Both the position numbers and the translations under genes were made by a program. Source: Candidatus Fermentibacterota bacterium (GTDB taxonomy: Bacteria > Fermentibacterota > Fermentibacteria > Fermentibacterales > JCC-6). Taken from it: DNA of 64,000 nt. The first letter of the stretch is position 1, and each line of letters begins with the position of its first letter. The notes beneath the pieces are model-generated. The model made no database searches. It was not told where the DNA came from and saw only the letters and a list, made by a program, of their open reading frames with translations. Where the stretch lies: assembly GCA_030592645.1 (NCBI GenBank), contig JAUVIR010000003.1, forward strand, positions 1-64,000, written 5' to 3'. Positions 24,053 through 32,828 of this stretch are shown here, piece by piece.

Positions 24053-25843
24053 GTGACCGGTAAGAAGACAAATCCCGACAATACAGGATTGCTTAAGGCG
24101 CTTGAAGCGGAGAAGGCATACCTTGAGATGCTGTTCGAGGGTCTGCAGGAGGGGATCGTCATGGTTGACAGCCACGGGATCATCCAGCGTGTCAACAGGG
24201 AATTCGAAAGGCTGTTCGGTTACTCCTCGGATGAAGCCGTCGGGCAGAGCATCGATGATCTCGTCGCTCCGGGGGATTTGAATCAGGAAGCCAGAGGTAT
24301 CACATCCTCTGTTGTTACCGGTCACAAACAGATCCTGGAGACAAAGAGGCATGCCAAAGATGGAAGTGTCCTCAGTGTTTCGGTTCTTGCATCGCCGATA
24401 TCGGTGGGTGACTCCGTGGTGGGTTACTATGGAATTTACCGTGACATCGCAGACAGGAAGGAAGCCGAAGCCGATCTCAGGCGCCAGAAAGCACATCTGG
24501 AGCAGTTATTCGAAAGTGCTCAAGAGGGCATTGTAATGGTCGCAAACGATGGCATTGTTCTCAACGGTAACGGTGAGTTCCTCAGAATGTTCGGCTACGA
24601 ATTGGAAGAGATCAAGGGCAGAAATATCGATGACATAATAACATCGGAGGACTGTCATGAGGAAGCGTTAGACATAACAGACAGAGTCAGCAGCGGGTTG
24701 AAAGTATCTTTTGAGACCGTTCGAACGCGTAAGGATGGTACGAAGATCGAGGTCTCGTTACTTGCTTCCCCCATAGTTATCGACGACTTTCAGGTCGCAT
24801 TCTACGGTATCTACCGGGACATCACTGAAAGGAAGAGGGCAACCGAAAGGCTCAACAGGTCAAGACGGAGAATAGAGAGTTTGCACGGCATAGCCAGAAA
24901 CCTTGAAAAGTCCGATTCCGAGAATATGGTTTACAATTACGTTATCTCCGCAGCCTGCATGATACTGGATTTTTCTGCATGCTCGATCTCGCTGATCAGA
25001 AAGGACAAGCTCGTTCCGCTCTTCTTCTCCACACCTGACCTCGCGGAGCTGCACCAGGAGAGCTTCCTGCCCGGTGAGGGCCTTGCGGGAAGGTCCTATC
25101 TGCAGCATAAAACTCTCGTTGAGCAGCGCGATGCCTCTCTGGGTCAGCCGGTCCTGCAGATCGATAATCCTTCTTATTTCCCGCTTATAGGATCGCCGGT
25201 GGGAACATCAGGTGTCTTCACGGGATTCGGGAAGGGTTCTGATCATATTGAGGATGAGCAGGCCAATCTCCTCGAATTGCTGCTGGGCCATGCTTCAGAG
25301 GCTGTCAACAGGATACGGCTTCACCGGGAGCTCAGAGCCCAGGCAATTCATGACCCGCTGACCGGTGTCCACAACAGACTCTACTTCGATGAAGCAATAG
25401 AGAGGGAAGTAGAGAGAGCCAGAAGGTATAACCACTCCATCGGGATCGTCATGATCGATATTGATAACTTTAAGGAAGTGAACGATCGGTTCGGCCATCA
25501 GAAAGGCGACGAGGTCCTATGCGCCGTAGCGGGGAAGCTGCAGGAAGTGGTCCGGAAAGCCGATAGTGTAATTCGGTACGGTGGTGACGAGTTCCTGCTG
25601 ATCCTCCCGGAAACAGGGGGAGGGACCTGTCAGATCGTCGAGCGGCTGCGTGCCGACTTAAACGATCTTCCGGAGATCAGTTCCATCGTGAATTTTCCCG
25701 TTACACTATCGATCGGTTCTGCAATCTGGGAACCGGGGGAGGATATCTCCATACACAGGATTCTTATGAAAGCGGACGATCTCATGTACCAGGGCAAGAA
25801 GAAACACCCTGGATCGGAGAATGAGAATCAGGATCATCATTGA
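24053..25843 (+). CDS. PAS-PAS-GAF-GGDEF diguanylate cyclase
   Basis: 596 residues, GTG start with GGGAGGT 5-6 nt upstream. Domains in order are PAS (about 18-135), a second PAS (about 145-262) closely similar to the first, GAF (about 275-425) and GGDEF (about 430-590). The active site YGGDEF is intact and preceded by RKAD, the RxxD inhibitory site, five residues upstream. It should make c-di-GMP with product inhibition. There is no membrane segment or signal peptide, so it is a cytosolic sensor. Both PAS domains end in the PAC-like YGIYRDI. The ligand is unknown. c-di-GMP may control the polysaccharide locus downstream, but that is speculation. Confidence 0.93.
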   Translation: MTGKKTNPDNTGLLKALEAEKAYLEMLFEGLQEGIVMVDSHGIIQRVNREFERLFGYSSDEAVGQSIDDLVAPGDLNQEARGITSSVVTGHKQILETKRHAKDGSVLSVSVLASPISVGDSVVGYYGIYRDIADRKEAEADLRRQKAHLEQLFESAQEGIVMVANDGIVLNGNGEFLRMFGYELEEIKGRNIDDIITSEDCHEEALDITDRVSSGLKVSFETVRTRKDGTKIEVSLLASPIVIDDFQVAFYGIYRDITERKRATERLNRSRRRIESLHGIARNLEKSDSENMVYNYVISAACMILDFSACSISLIRKDKLVPLFFSTPDLAELHQESFLPGEGLAGRSYLQHKTLVEQRDASLGQPVLQIDNPSYFPLIGSPVGTSGVFTGFGKGSDHIEDEQANLLELLLGHASEAVNRIRLHRELRAQAIHDPLTGVHNRLYFDEAIEREVERARRYNHSIGIVMIDIDNFKEVNDRFGHQKGDEVLCAVAGKLQEVVRKADSVIRYGGDEFLLILPETGGGTCQIVERLRADLNDLPEISSIVNFPVTLSIGSAIWEPGEDISIHRILMKADDLMYQGKKKHPGSENENQDHH

Positions 25844-25864
25844 GATACTGCATTTATACTGTTC

Positions 25865-27511
25865 TCAGATGAACCTGTACAAACCCTTCAATTTTCTTCT
25901 CTCAAGAACGTTTCCTGCTGAAGTCTGAACTTCCATAAGGCTATCGTTTGCGGTAATGCGCCTCACTTCTGCATCAAGTACTCTCAGCAGATAGTACACC
26001 CCCGAATCAAACTGAAGCTGTCTATCTATTCTGGATACCGGTTCTGGAGATAGAAGTTCTTTCTCCATCATCCAGGTGGATGAAAGCAGTCTTCCAGCCG
26101 AGAACAGAGCACACCTTTTACTCTCTGAGAATGCTGGTTTCCATAACAGGGATGACCAGCCCAGCTGGCAGAACCATGCCCCCCTCCGCAGATCTCTGAC
26201 CCCGGATGCAAGCAGCCATTCAAAGTAATTCTTCACCCCCGCAGCATCGATGGTTTCCGGCGGGCCGCTCTCCTCATCATCTTCATCAGGCTCAATACTC
26301 TTCTCATCTATATGCCGTAACCATGCGGTAAGGCCTGATGAGAGAATATCGCTGACGGTAACGGGAGAACCGGGAAGGAGCTCATCCCTGAACATTGAAA
26401 ACCCGGATTCCAGTGCTCCATTTTCTAAAGGCAGATACCCCGGACCCGGCAGCTCAGCTGGCACTTTGCCCTCATCATTTATCCAGAGCCGCAATTTGCT
26501 TAGCAGCAGCGCGGGTGAGTTATCCGGCACAGGCCCCCACACGAAACCGCCTCCGGGGGCTGTTGAACAGGAAGATAGATCTTCCGAGAGAAATAGAACC
26601 CCTCTGCCTCTTTCTCTTAGCGCAACATTGTATGGAGGATCGAATTTTCTGATAGTCTCGAATTCCAGGAGAGCCGCCTCAAGCGGGGTTTCACACTCAT
26701 CGGTGGATACATCGTGAACCTGGGATACAAGTTCAAGTGTCTTCTCATCAGCTTTCCTTCTGGTGAAATAACTGTTGACCCGTCTCTTCAGGGATAACGC
26801 TTTGCCTGCATACAGAACCTTTCCCTCTTTTGAGAGAAGACGATATACACCTGGTGTATCCGGCAGGGAAAGCCTGGTATCCTTCGGCATGGGGTAGTCC
26901 CAGCTCCCGATTCGGGTCGCAGGCGGCTTAAGAAGAAATTCATTCAGCTGCGAAAGCTGCATGATGCCCTTTCCGTTAAGCTCTGACACAAGACTGGCCC
27001 AGATCAGTGATGTTGCCCGAACATGTTCGGCAGCCCTCTTCTTCTCATCCATGGAATACCCCAGGTATCCGGCAACGGCCCGGAGCCCTTTCCTCGGGAG
27101 GCCGGGATAGAGTCTTCTCGCTATTTCCCGTGTACAGAGGATCCTCGATATCTGCTCATCCGGGAGATATGTCGAGAAGAGATGATCGATCCATCGCTGT
27201 TCAAAAACAGCAAAATGAGCAACCGGGACAGCATTTCTGAAAACCGGCAGCAGGAGTTTTGCAAGTTCCCGCTGCTCAATACCGTCACCCGGCAATACTG
27301 ATGAAATGCCCGTCATTCTGGAAATGCGGCCTGGTAACGTCTCTTCTTCGGGAAGTGAAACAAGAAAGGAATGTATCTCCGGTTCGCGCTCCACAATACC
27401 TGATGGGAGGACCGCCCACGCTATCTCCAGCAGGGACCCTTTCGCTGGTGTCGCTCCCGTGGTCTGGCAGTCGAGGATCACAACCGGCAGGCGGGCTAGA
27501 TCATTTTCCAT
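25865..27511 (-). CDS. DnaQ-like exonuclease domain fused to UvrC-type GIY-YIG nuclease
   Basis: 548 residues. Residues about 8-175 are a DnaQ-type exonuclease fold (ILDCQTTGATPAKGSLLEIAW). Residues about 205-290 are a UvrC-like GIY-YIG module: GVYRLLSKEGKVLYAGKA, SLKRRVNSYF, then ALLEFETIRKFDPPYNVAL with the catalytic Glu. The rest (about 290-548) is a family-specific tail. Such proteins (compare Cho and mycobacterial DnaQ-UvrC fusions) are linked to nucleotide-excision-like repair. The exonuclease acidic residues look degraded: D-x-Q instead of D-x-E, and no clear Asp in the last motif (EHVRATS). The gene lies 6 nt behind the HAD gene on the RND-pump operon. Confidence 0.88.
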   Translation of the reverse strand: MENDLARLPVVILDCQTTGATPAKGSLLEIAWAVLPSGIVEREPEIHSFLVSLPEEETLPGRISRMTGISSVLPGDGIEQRELAKLLLPVFRNAVPVAHFAVFEQRWIDHLFSTYLPDEQISRILCTREIARRLYPGLPRKGLRAVAGYLGYSMDEKKRAAEHVRATSLIWASLVSELNGKGIMQLSQLNEFLLKPPATRIGSWDYPMPKDTRLSLPDTPGVYRLLSKEGKVLYAGKALSLKRRVNSYFTRRKADEKTLELVSQVHDVSTDECETPLEAALLEFETIRKFDPPYNVALRERGRGVLFLSEDLSSCSTAPGGGFVWGPVPDNSPALLLSKLRLWINDEGKVPAELPGPGYLPLENGALESGFSMFRDELLPGSPVTVSDILSSGLTAWLRHIDEKSIEPDEDDEESGPPETIDAAGVKNYFEWLLASGVRDLRRGAWFCQLGWSSLLWKPAFSESKRCALFSAGRLLSSTWMMEKELLSPEPVSRIDRQLQFDSGVYYLLRVLDAEVRRITANDSLMEVQTSAGNVLERRKLKGLYRFI

Positions 27512-27517
27512 TCCAGA

Positions 27518-28015
27518 TCATAATTCCGGATCTCTTTCGAAGAACTCGCTGGCCCACTGAAAATCACAACCGGCGTTAATGGCTGCATTTTTATCGGCAT
27601 CACGGTCACCTACGAAAAGAACGTTCTCCGGGGAAACCCCGTAAAGCTTCATCAGACGGATAAGCATTTCAGGGTCTGGCTTCCTGCAGCCGCAGCCGGT
27701 ATGCGGAATGTGAGGGCACATCTCTATGGTACCTTCTGCAGGGCTGAACCCGAAAGCTTCCCTGAACGTATCCTCAAGTAGTTTCATGGCTGTGCTCTCC
27801 GGGAAGTAACCAACACCCACACCCCCCTGGTTGCTGGCGATACCGTACCCGACACCGGGTTCCTCTCCGGGATTAACCCAGTCGAACGGGGCCAGCTTCT
27901 CGATCACACCTGGATAGAGCTCCCATTCTCCGGCTCTGTTCGGGCAGGGCTGCCCCTCAACCGTACAGTATCTGAGCGTTCCATCGGCATCAAAGATTAT
28001 CAGGCTGTGTTTCAT
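27518..28015 (-). CDS. HAD-superfamily phosphatase, GmhB/HisB-N like
   Basis: 165 residues. FDADGTLR gives the DxD nucleophile pair and SNQGGVGVG is motif II. CPHIPHTGCGCRKPDPEML carries the Cys/His zinc loop and motif III Lys of the GmhB/histidinol-phosphatase group, followed by FVGDRDAD (motif IV). It is likely to hydrolyse a sugar or polyol phosphate, for example a heptose bisphosphate. The start overlaps the RND pump stop by 4 nt (ATGA), an unexpected partner. No LPS heptose genes are nearby. Confidence 0.88.
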   Translation of the reverse strand: MKHSLIIFDADGTLRYCTVEGQPCPNRAGEWELYPGVIEKLAPFDWVNPGEEPGVGYGIASNQGGVGVGYFPESTAMKLLEDTFREAFGFSPAEGTIEMCPHIPHTGCGCRKPDPEMLIRLMKLYGVSPENVLFVGDRDADKNAAINAGCDFQWASEFFERDPEL

Positions 28016-31000
28016 TTATCTGTTTCTCCCCTGCTGCTTCCATGCCATCTGTCCAGTTTCACGTAGAGGCTGGGCAGGACGATAAGAGTTAAGAGTGTGG
28101 CGACCGCAAGGCCTCCCGCTACTGTTCGAGCCATTGGAGCCCACATTACTGAACTTTCAGTAGCCCCTATCGCAAGCGGCATAAGGGCAAGAATGGTCGT
28201 TATCGCGGTCATGAGTATGGGGCGCATTCTTTTCCTTCCAGCAAGAATAATGGCATCCCTGGATGACAGTCCTTTTTTCCTTCGAAGCTGGTTTGCGTAA
28301 TCGATAAACACAATACCGTTATTCACAACTATCCCTGTAAGCATCAGCAGGCCTACCAGTGCAGTAAGCCCTATGGTTGTCCCGGTCAGGAACAGAGTCC
28401 AGATAACTCCGATCATAGCAAGCGGAACTTCGATTATGATGATGAAAGGTTCCAGCAGCGACTCAAACTGGGAAGCCATGATCATATAAACGAGGATTAT
28501 TGCAACTCCGATCGCTATTGCCATAGTTCCGAACGCTTCGCCCCTTTCCTTGATATCACCAAGTATTTCGAACCTGTGACCGCTGAGATTCAGTGTGTCC
28601 ATCATAACTTCAACATCGGCCGCAACTTCCCCAAGTGCTCTATCTGATATCCTGCAGCTGACCTCCACCGTCCTCGTTCTGTTCCTTCTGCCTATCTCCT
28701 GGGGAGCCAGTGTACTATGAAAGCTGCCCCATGCATCCAGCGGCATCCCATACGCGATAATACCCGACAGGGCTTCAATGCTCGATCTTCTATTCTCCGC
28801 GTAACGAAGGTTAACATCGTACTCCTGATTGTTTTCCGTATAGGTCGTGGCATCCAGCCCCAGAATACCGACTGTGACCTCCGATCCTATAGCAACGGGG
28901 GACTTTCCTCTGAGGAAGAGCACATTCTCATCAGGTTCGAAGTCTATCTGCATCTGCTGGTTCTCCAGCGAGGATGAGATATCGACCGTTCCGGGAATTC
29001 GCTCCATTTCCGATTTGACCAGTTCCCCTATATCTCGAAGCTCTGAAAGATCATTTCCGTAGATAACTATGCTTACCGGTAATTCATTCCCGATAGGCAT
29101 TCCGCTTGTAAGACTGTATTCGATACCGGGTATTTCGGTCAGCAGATCACGTATCGCTGTATCGTAATACTCAATATTTCTGGATCGCTCGCTCTCTCTG
29201 ATGAAATACAGGCTTAACTCTCCGTTTGCCGAGGAAGAAGAACCGAACAGGGCACCCATGCCCTCCTGCTTGCCTACATTCAGGTAGGAATTCTCCAGGT
29301 CGCCCGGCTCGATAAGCTCGATAATTCTGCCTTCGATCGAAACCAGCAGACTGTCCGTGAATTCAAGACCGGTTCCCGGGGCCAGGCCTATACTGATTTC
29401 TATGAGACCTTCCTTCGGTTCCGGAAGAAAAGTCTTTGGAATGAATCTCATCACAAAAATCGATGATACGAACATGATGATCACAGGTATGAAAACGAAC
29501 CTGGAATGTCCGATGAACCAGCTGATGGCTCTGGAGTACCGTTCTTCCATTCTTTCCAGCCAGCGCTGAATCTTCGTAGACAGCGAACGCTCTTTGTGCT
29601 GCTTTATCAGGTTCGCAGACCTCGAGGCCAGCAGAGGTATGAGGGATTGGGAAACAAACAGTGATATGAACAGGGCAGCTGCGATTGTAAGGCTCAGATC
29701 CCTGAATAGCTGCCCGGTCATCCCCGGTACGAACAGCATCGGGATGAATACGGCAACGGTCGTAAGGGTTGATGCTGTAACCGCCATTCCAACCTGCTTG
29801 GCACCATGCTCGGCTGCTTCTGCCTGTCCTTCTCCTTCCCTTCGCCATCTGTGAATGTTCTCAAGAACGACCACCGAATTATCAACTATCATTCCGATTG
29901 ATATGCTTAGCCCTGCCAGTGACATGATGTTAAGGCTAACTCCAAGCAGGTACATCACAGCAAATGACGCCACAAATGAAAGCGGCATGGAGAGGCTGAT
30001 TATTCCCGCGTTGGATACAGATCCTAAGAAGAATGTGAGTACCGCAGCAGCAAGTATAATCGCCTGTACCGCAGTCAGCATCAGGTCCTTCATAGAGCCG
30101 GTAATGAACCTTTCCTGGTTGTAGATTATCTCTGTATTCAGGGTACCCGCGTACTCCTCCGAAACTTCAATAATTGCGGATTCAAGTCTGTTACAGGCAT
30201 TCACCGTATTGGCATCGGAACTCTTCCTGAAAACCAGAAGGATCGCTTCCCCCTGATTGAGGTGGGTGTATTCTGTCTGCTCCGCATGGCCATCAATGAT
30301 CAAAGCTACTTCTTCAAGCCTCACGTTCCGGCCATTCTGATCCCCTATCACCAGTTCCCTGATGCTCTGCAGATTATTAAAGCCGGACTTCACACTGACT
30401 GCGAACTCCATATTGCCATCGCGGATATCGCCCCCCGGCTGGTCTCCTCCGACAGAGCCCAGAGCGCCATATACTCGTGAAATGGGAATTCCAGTCTCGG
30501 CAAGCAGGACAGGATCGACCTCGATATTAATCTGTCTGACCTGCCCTCCGCTGATAGTGACGGAGGAGATGCCCTCGACCCTTCCGAGTCTTGGTGAGAT
30601 ATCCTCATCAACAAGATTTCTTATCTGAGTACCGTTCATGATATCGCTGCTGAAAGTCACCATTATCAGTGGTTTCATGCTGGATTCCATTGCCATTATG
30701 ATTGGATCCGTAGCTCCGTCCGGAAGCTGGCTTTTCACCCTGTCAACCGCGTCACTGATATCAATTTCCGCCTGATCAATATCGGCGCTGTTCTTAAGCT
30801 CAAGCGTAATCATACTGACGCCGTTTTTAGAAACGGAAACAACCGTTTCAACACCCTCAACTCCGGAGACCGCGTCTTCAATTATCTCAGTTACAAGCCC
30901 TTCAACTTCTGAAGGTCCCGCCCCTGGAAGTATTGTTACTACGGAGATCTGCCCAAGGTCAACTTTTGGAAAGTAATCGATGCCAAGCTGTGTTACCGCG

Positions 31001-31080
31001 AACAGACCTGCACCCGCCATCACTACGAAAATCATCAGGAAAGTAACTTTTCTTCTTATGGCAAGTCCTGGAAGGCTCAT
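28012..31080 (-). CDS. RND-family efflux permease (HAE1/AcrB-like)
   Basis: 1022 residues from ATG 31080, which overlaps the adaptor stop (ATGA) and gives MSLPGLAIRRKVTF; the ORF-track start is 15 nt longer. It has the RND layout: one N-terminal membrane helix, a large periplasmic loop, helices 2-6, a second loop and helices 8-12. The segment SISIGMIVDNSVVVLENI carries the proton-relay Asp in helix 4, with Asn replacing the second Asp of AcrB. It works with the adaptor encoded upstream and an outer-membrane channel not found in this window. Transcription is probably controlled by the TetR at 32135. Confidence 0.95.
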   Translation of the reverse strand: MSLPGLAIRRKVTFLMIFVVMAGAGLFAVTQLGIDYFPKVDLGQISVVTILPGAGPSEVEGLVTEIIEDAVSGVEGVETVVSVSKNGVSMITLELKNSADIDQAEIDISDAVDRVKSQLPDGATDPIIMAMESSMKPLIMVTFSSDIMNGTQIRNLVDEDISPRLGRVEGISSVTISGGQVRQINIEVDPVLLAETGIPISRVYGALGSVGGDQPGGDIRDGNMEFAVSVKSGFNNLQSIRELVIGDQNGRNVRLEEVALIIDGHAEQTEYTHLNQGEAILLVFRKSSDANTVNACNRLESAIIEVSEEYAGTLNTEIIYNQERFITGSMKDLMLTAVQAIILAAAVLTFFLGSVSNAGIISLSMPLSFVASFAVMYLLGVSLNIMSLAGLSISIGMIVDNSVVVLENIHRWRREGEGQAEAAEHGAKQVGMAVTASTLTTVAVFIPMLFVPGMTGQLFRDLSLTIAAALFISLFVSQSLIPLLASRSANLIKQHKERSLSTKIQRWLERMEERYSRAISWFIGHSRFVFIPVIIMFVSSIFVMRFIPKTFLPEPKEGLIEISIGLAPGTGLEFTDSLLVSIEGRIIELIEPGDLENSYLNVGKQEGMGALFGSSSSANGELSLYFIRESERSRNIEYYDTAIRDLLTEIPGIEYSLTSGMPIGNELPVSIVIYGNDLSELRDIGELVKSEMERIPGTVDISSSLENQQMQIDFEPDENVLFLRGKSPVAIGSEVTVGILGLDATTYTENNQEYDVNLRYAENRRSSIEALSGIIAYGMPLDAWGSFHSTLAPQEIGRRNRTRTVEVSCRISDRALGEVAADVEVMMDTLNLSGHRFEILGDIKERGEAFGTMAIAIGVAIILVYMIMASQFESLLEPFIIIIEVPLAMIGVIWTLFLTGTTIGLTALVGLLMLTGIVVNNGIVFIDYANQLRRKKGLSSRDAIILAGRKRMRPILMTAITTILALMPLAIGATESSVMWAPMARTVAGGLAVATLLTLIVLPSLYVKLDRWHGSSRGETDK

Positions 31081-32138
31081 CGCTGCACCACCCATACTGG
31101 TGAACCATCAGCAACAAGATGATGACCGAGAAGAATGACCGAGTCTCCCGGTTCCACCCCCATAGTTATTTCAAAATACGTTCCGTTAATAATTCCGATT
31201 TCAACCTGGTTGATCCTGGCGATACCGTTACTAACCACTGCTGCTTCCCACGTGGATTCATCTCTATGAAGCAGCACCCGAAGAGGAAGGACGATTGTAC
31301 CCTCCGAGGTTTCAAGCCCGATGGTTGCGATACCGGTCATCCCCGAGCGGAGCCTGCCGGAACTGTCATGAAACTGAACCATTACTGAAATCAGTCCAGA
31401 TAAGGGATCAATAGAGGACGAGAAGGATATAACTTCCCCGGAAAATAGCTCTTCGGGGTAATGGGAAGTTGCAAAGATCACAGGCAACCCTTCAGCCAGA
31501 TATTGAAAATGCCGCTCTGCAATCAGTAATTCTGACGAAACGACACCTCCGGCCGCTATTGAGATGAGAGGTCCTGAAGAAAGGTTGCCCTCCCTTGCCC
31601 AGACCCTGGTAACGGTTCCCTTGAACGGCGCCAGTATCTTTCCGCTCTCCTCTCTACTGCTTGCGTTTTCGTATCCGGCAAGAGCCTGTCTTACTGCCGC
31701 TTCTGCAGCCGCTGATGCGGCTATTGCCATTTCGTATTCAGTTTCGCTTACAGCTCCATCCAGCCTGAGCCGATCAGCTCTCTGAAGGTTGGTTCTGGCG
31801 TTTGATGCCGCTGTTCGCGCTGCCGTAATCTGTGCTGAGGAAGCGGAAACAGCACTGCTGTACTGCTGATCTGTTGAAAGCTCAACAAGGATATCACCCT
31901 CCTGAACTTCATCGCCTTCACTGACGAGAACATCCAGAATTCTTCCGGGGTTCAACGCTGTGATCAACGCTTCGCTGCCCGATTCGAGCCTGCATGCAGC
32001 AACTACTGTTGAACTTATCACCTGTTGTTCCGCCACCATTACAGTTACCGGGATAGGCTTTTCAGCCATTATCTCCGGCTGTCCGCAGGAGATCAGTAAT
32101 AAGAAAGCGGGCAGAAGGAGAGCTGTAAATCTTTTCAT
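31077..32138 (-). CDS. RND efflux periplasmic adaptor (membrane fusion lipoprotein)
   Basis: 353 residues. A lipoprotein signal with LLLISC (Cys about residue 18) anchors it to the inner membrane. The order is biotinyl-lipoyl-like half (VSEGDEVQEGDILVEL), an alpha-helical hairpin of Ala-rich sequence (SAQITAARTAASNARTNLQ), the second lipoyl half (GKILAPFKGTVTRVWAREGN), then beta-barrel and membrane-proximal domains. It connects the RND pump to an outer-membrane duct. It overlaps tetR upstream and the pump downstream by 4 nt each, a three-gene coupled unit. Confidence 0.95.
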   Translation of the reverse strand: MKRFTALLLPAFLLLISCGQPEIMAEKPIPVTVMVAEQQVISSTVVAACRLESGSEALITALNPGRILDVLVSEGDEVQEGDILVELSTDQQYSSAVSASSAQITAARTAASNARTNLQRADRLRLDGAVSETEYEMAIAASAAAEAAVRQALAGYENASSREESGKILAPFKGTVTRVWAREGNLSSGPLISIAAGGVVSSELLIAERHFQYLAEGLPVIFATSHYPEELFSGEVISFSSSIDPLSGLISVMVQFHDSSGRLRSGMTGIATIGLETSEGTIVLPLRVLLHRDESTWEAAVVSNGIARINQVEIGIINGTYFEITMGVEPGDSVILLGHHLVADGSPVWVVQR

Positions 32139-32734
32139 TTCGTCCCTGCAATTCCGTCCAGAAGTATTTTTCCGGCTGCTTCAATAAACTTTTCATTCAT
32201 TTCATCCTCTTTCAAATCTTCGCCAAGCCATGCTGATATCTTACTTCGTGAAAGGAACCACATTTCGCAGATGGCCATGAAGCAGATAACGAACATTCTG
32301 GGGTCTATATCATCCCTGAATACACCCTTTTTCTGGAGTTCGTTTAGTTTTTCAATTACTTCTCTCCTCATTTCCAGAGGAGGGTCCATGGGGAATGTCT
32401 GCTCTGCATTGAGCCATGCAAGCATCCGCACGAACTGCGGGTTATCCCTCAGGAATTCAAAATAGGTGGTGTGGTTCTTCCTGCTCCTTACTGCCCTCAA
32501 ACCCTCTGAAGAAATGGATGACACCATCTCTATCATCCGTTCGGGTAATTTTGCCTGGGATACCCTTCTTTGAATAACTTCGTCCCATAATTCCCTTTTG
32601 GATGAGAAGTAATGATAAAGAAGGCTTTTCGCCACATCAGCCTGCTCCGCGATACTTTTCATGGAGGAGCCGGAAAACCCGCTGTTAACGAAAATCTCCT
32701 CGGCGGCATTCAGTATATTGTCCCTTGTAGTCAT
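32135..32734 (-). CDS. TetR/AcrR family regulator of the RND pump
   Basis: 199 residues. The N-terminal helix-turn-helix is ILNAAEEIFVNSGFSGSSMKSIAEQADVAKSLLYHYFSSKRELW, the canonical TetR form. The C-terminal domain is of the YcdC/TetR_C type by appearance. AGGTGA precedes the ATG. Promoter and a palindromic operator lie just upstream, so it likely represses its own operon with the adaptor and pump, and releases it on binding a pump substrate. Confidence 0.94.
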   Translation of the reverse strand: MTTRDNILNAAEEIFVNSGFSGSSMKSIAEQADVAKSLLYHYFSSKRELWDEVIQRRVSQAKLPERMIEMVSSISSEGLRAVRSRKNHTTYFEFLRDNPQFVRMLAWLNAEQTFPMDPPLEMRREVIEKLNELQKKGVFRDDIDPRMFVICFMAICEMWFLSRSKISAWLGEDLKEDEMNEKFIEAAGKILLDGIAGTK

Positions 32735-32754
32735 AAATCACCTGTTTCCGTTTG

Positions 32755-32772
32755 ACTGACCGTTCGGTCAGT
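32755..32772. promoter_or_regulatory. TetR operator
   Basis: ACTGACCG and CGGTCAGT form perfect 8-bp arms around 2 bp. TGACCGNNCGGTCA is a common TetR-family operator form. It begins 1 nt after the -10 box of the tetR promoter and ends before the ribosome site, so binding would block transcription. Confidence 0.75.
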
Positions 32773-32773
32773 A

Positions 32774-32801
32774 AAGATACAAAGGAATTTCTGTATGTCA
32801 A
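32774..32801 (-). promoter_or_regulatory. Promoter of the tetR-RND operon
   Basis: On the minus strand a perfect -35 TTGACA (32796-32801), 16-bp spacer and -10 TATCTT (32774-32779) lie directly in front of the operator. Confidence 0.7.
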
Positions 32802-32828
32802 TGTTCGGAGATCCGGATTTACATGAAT

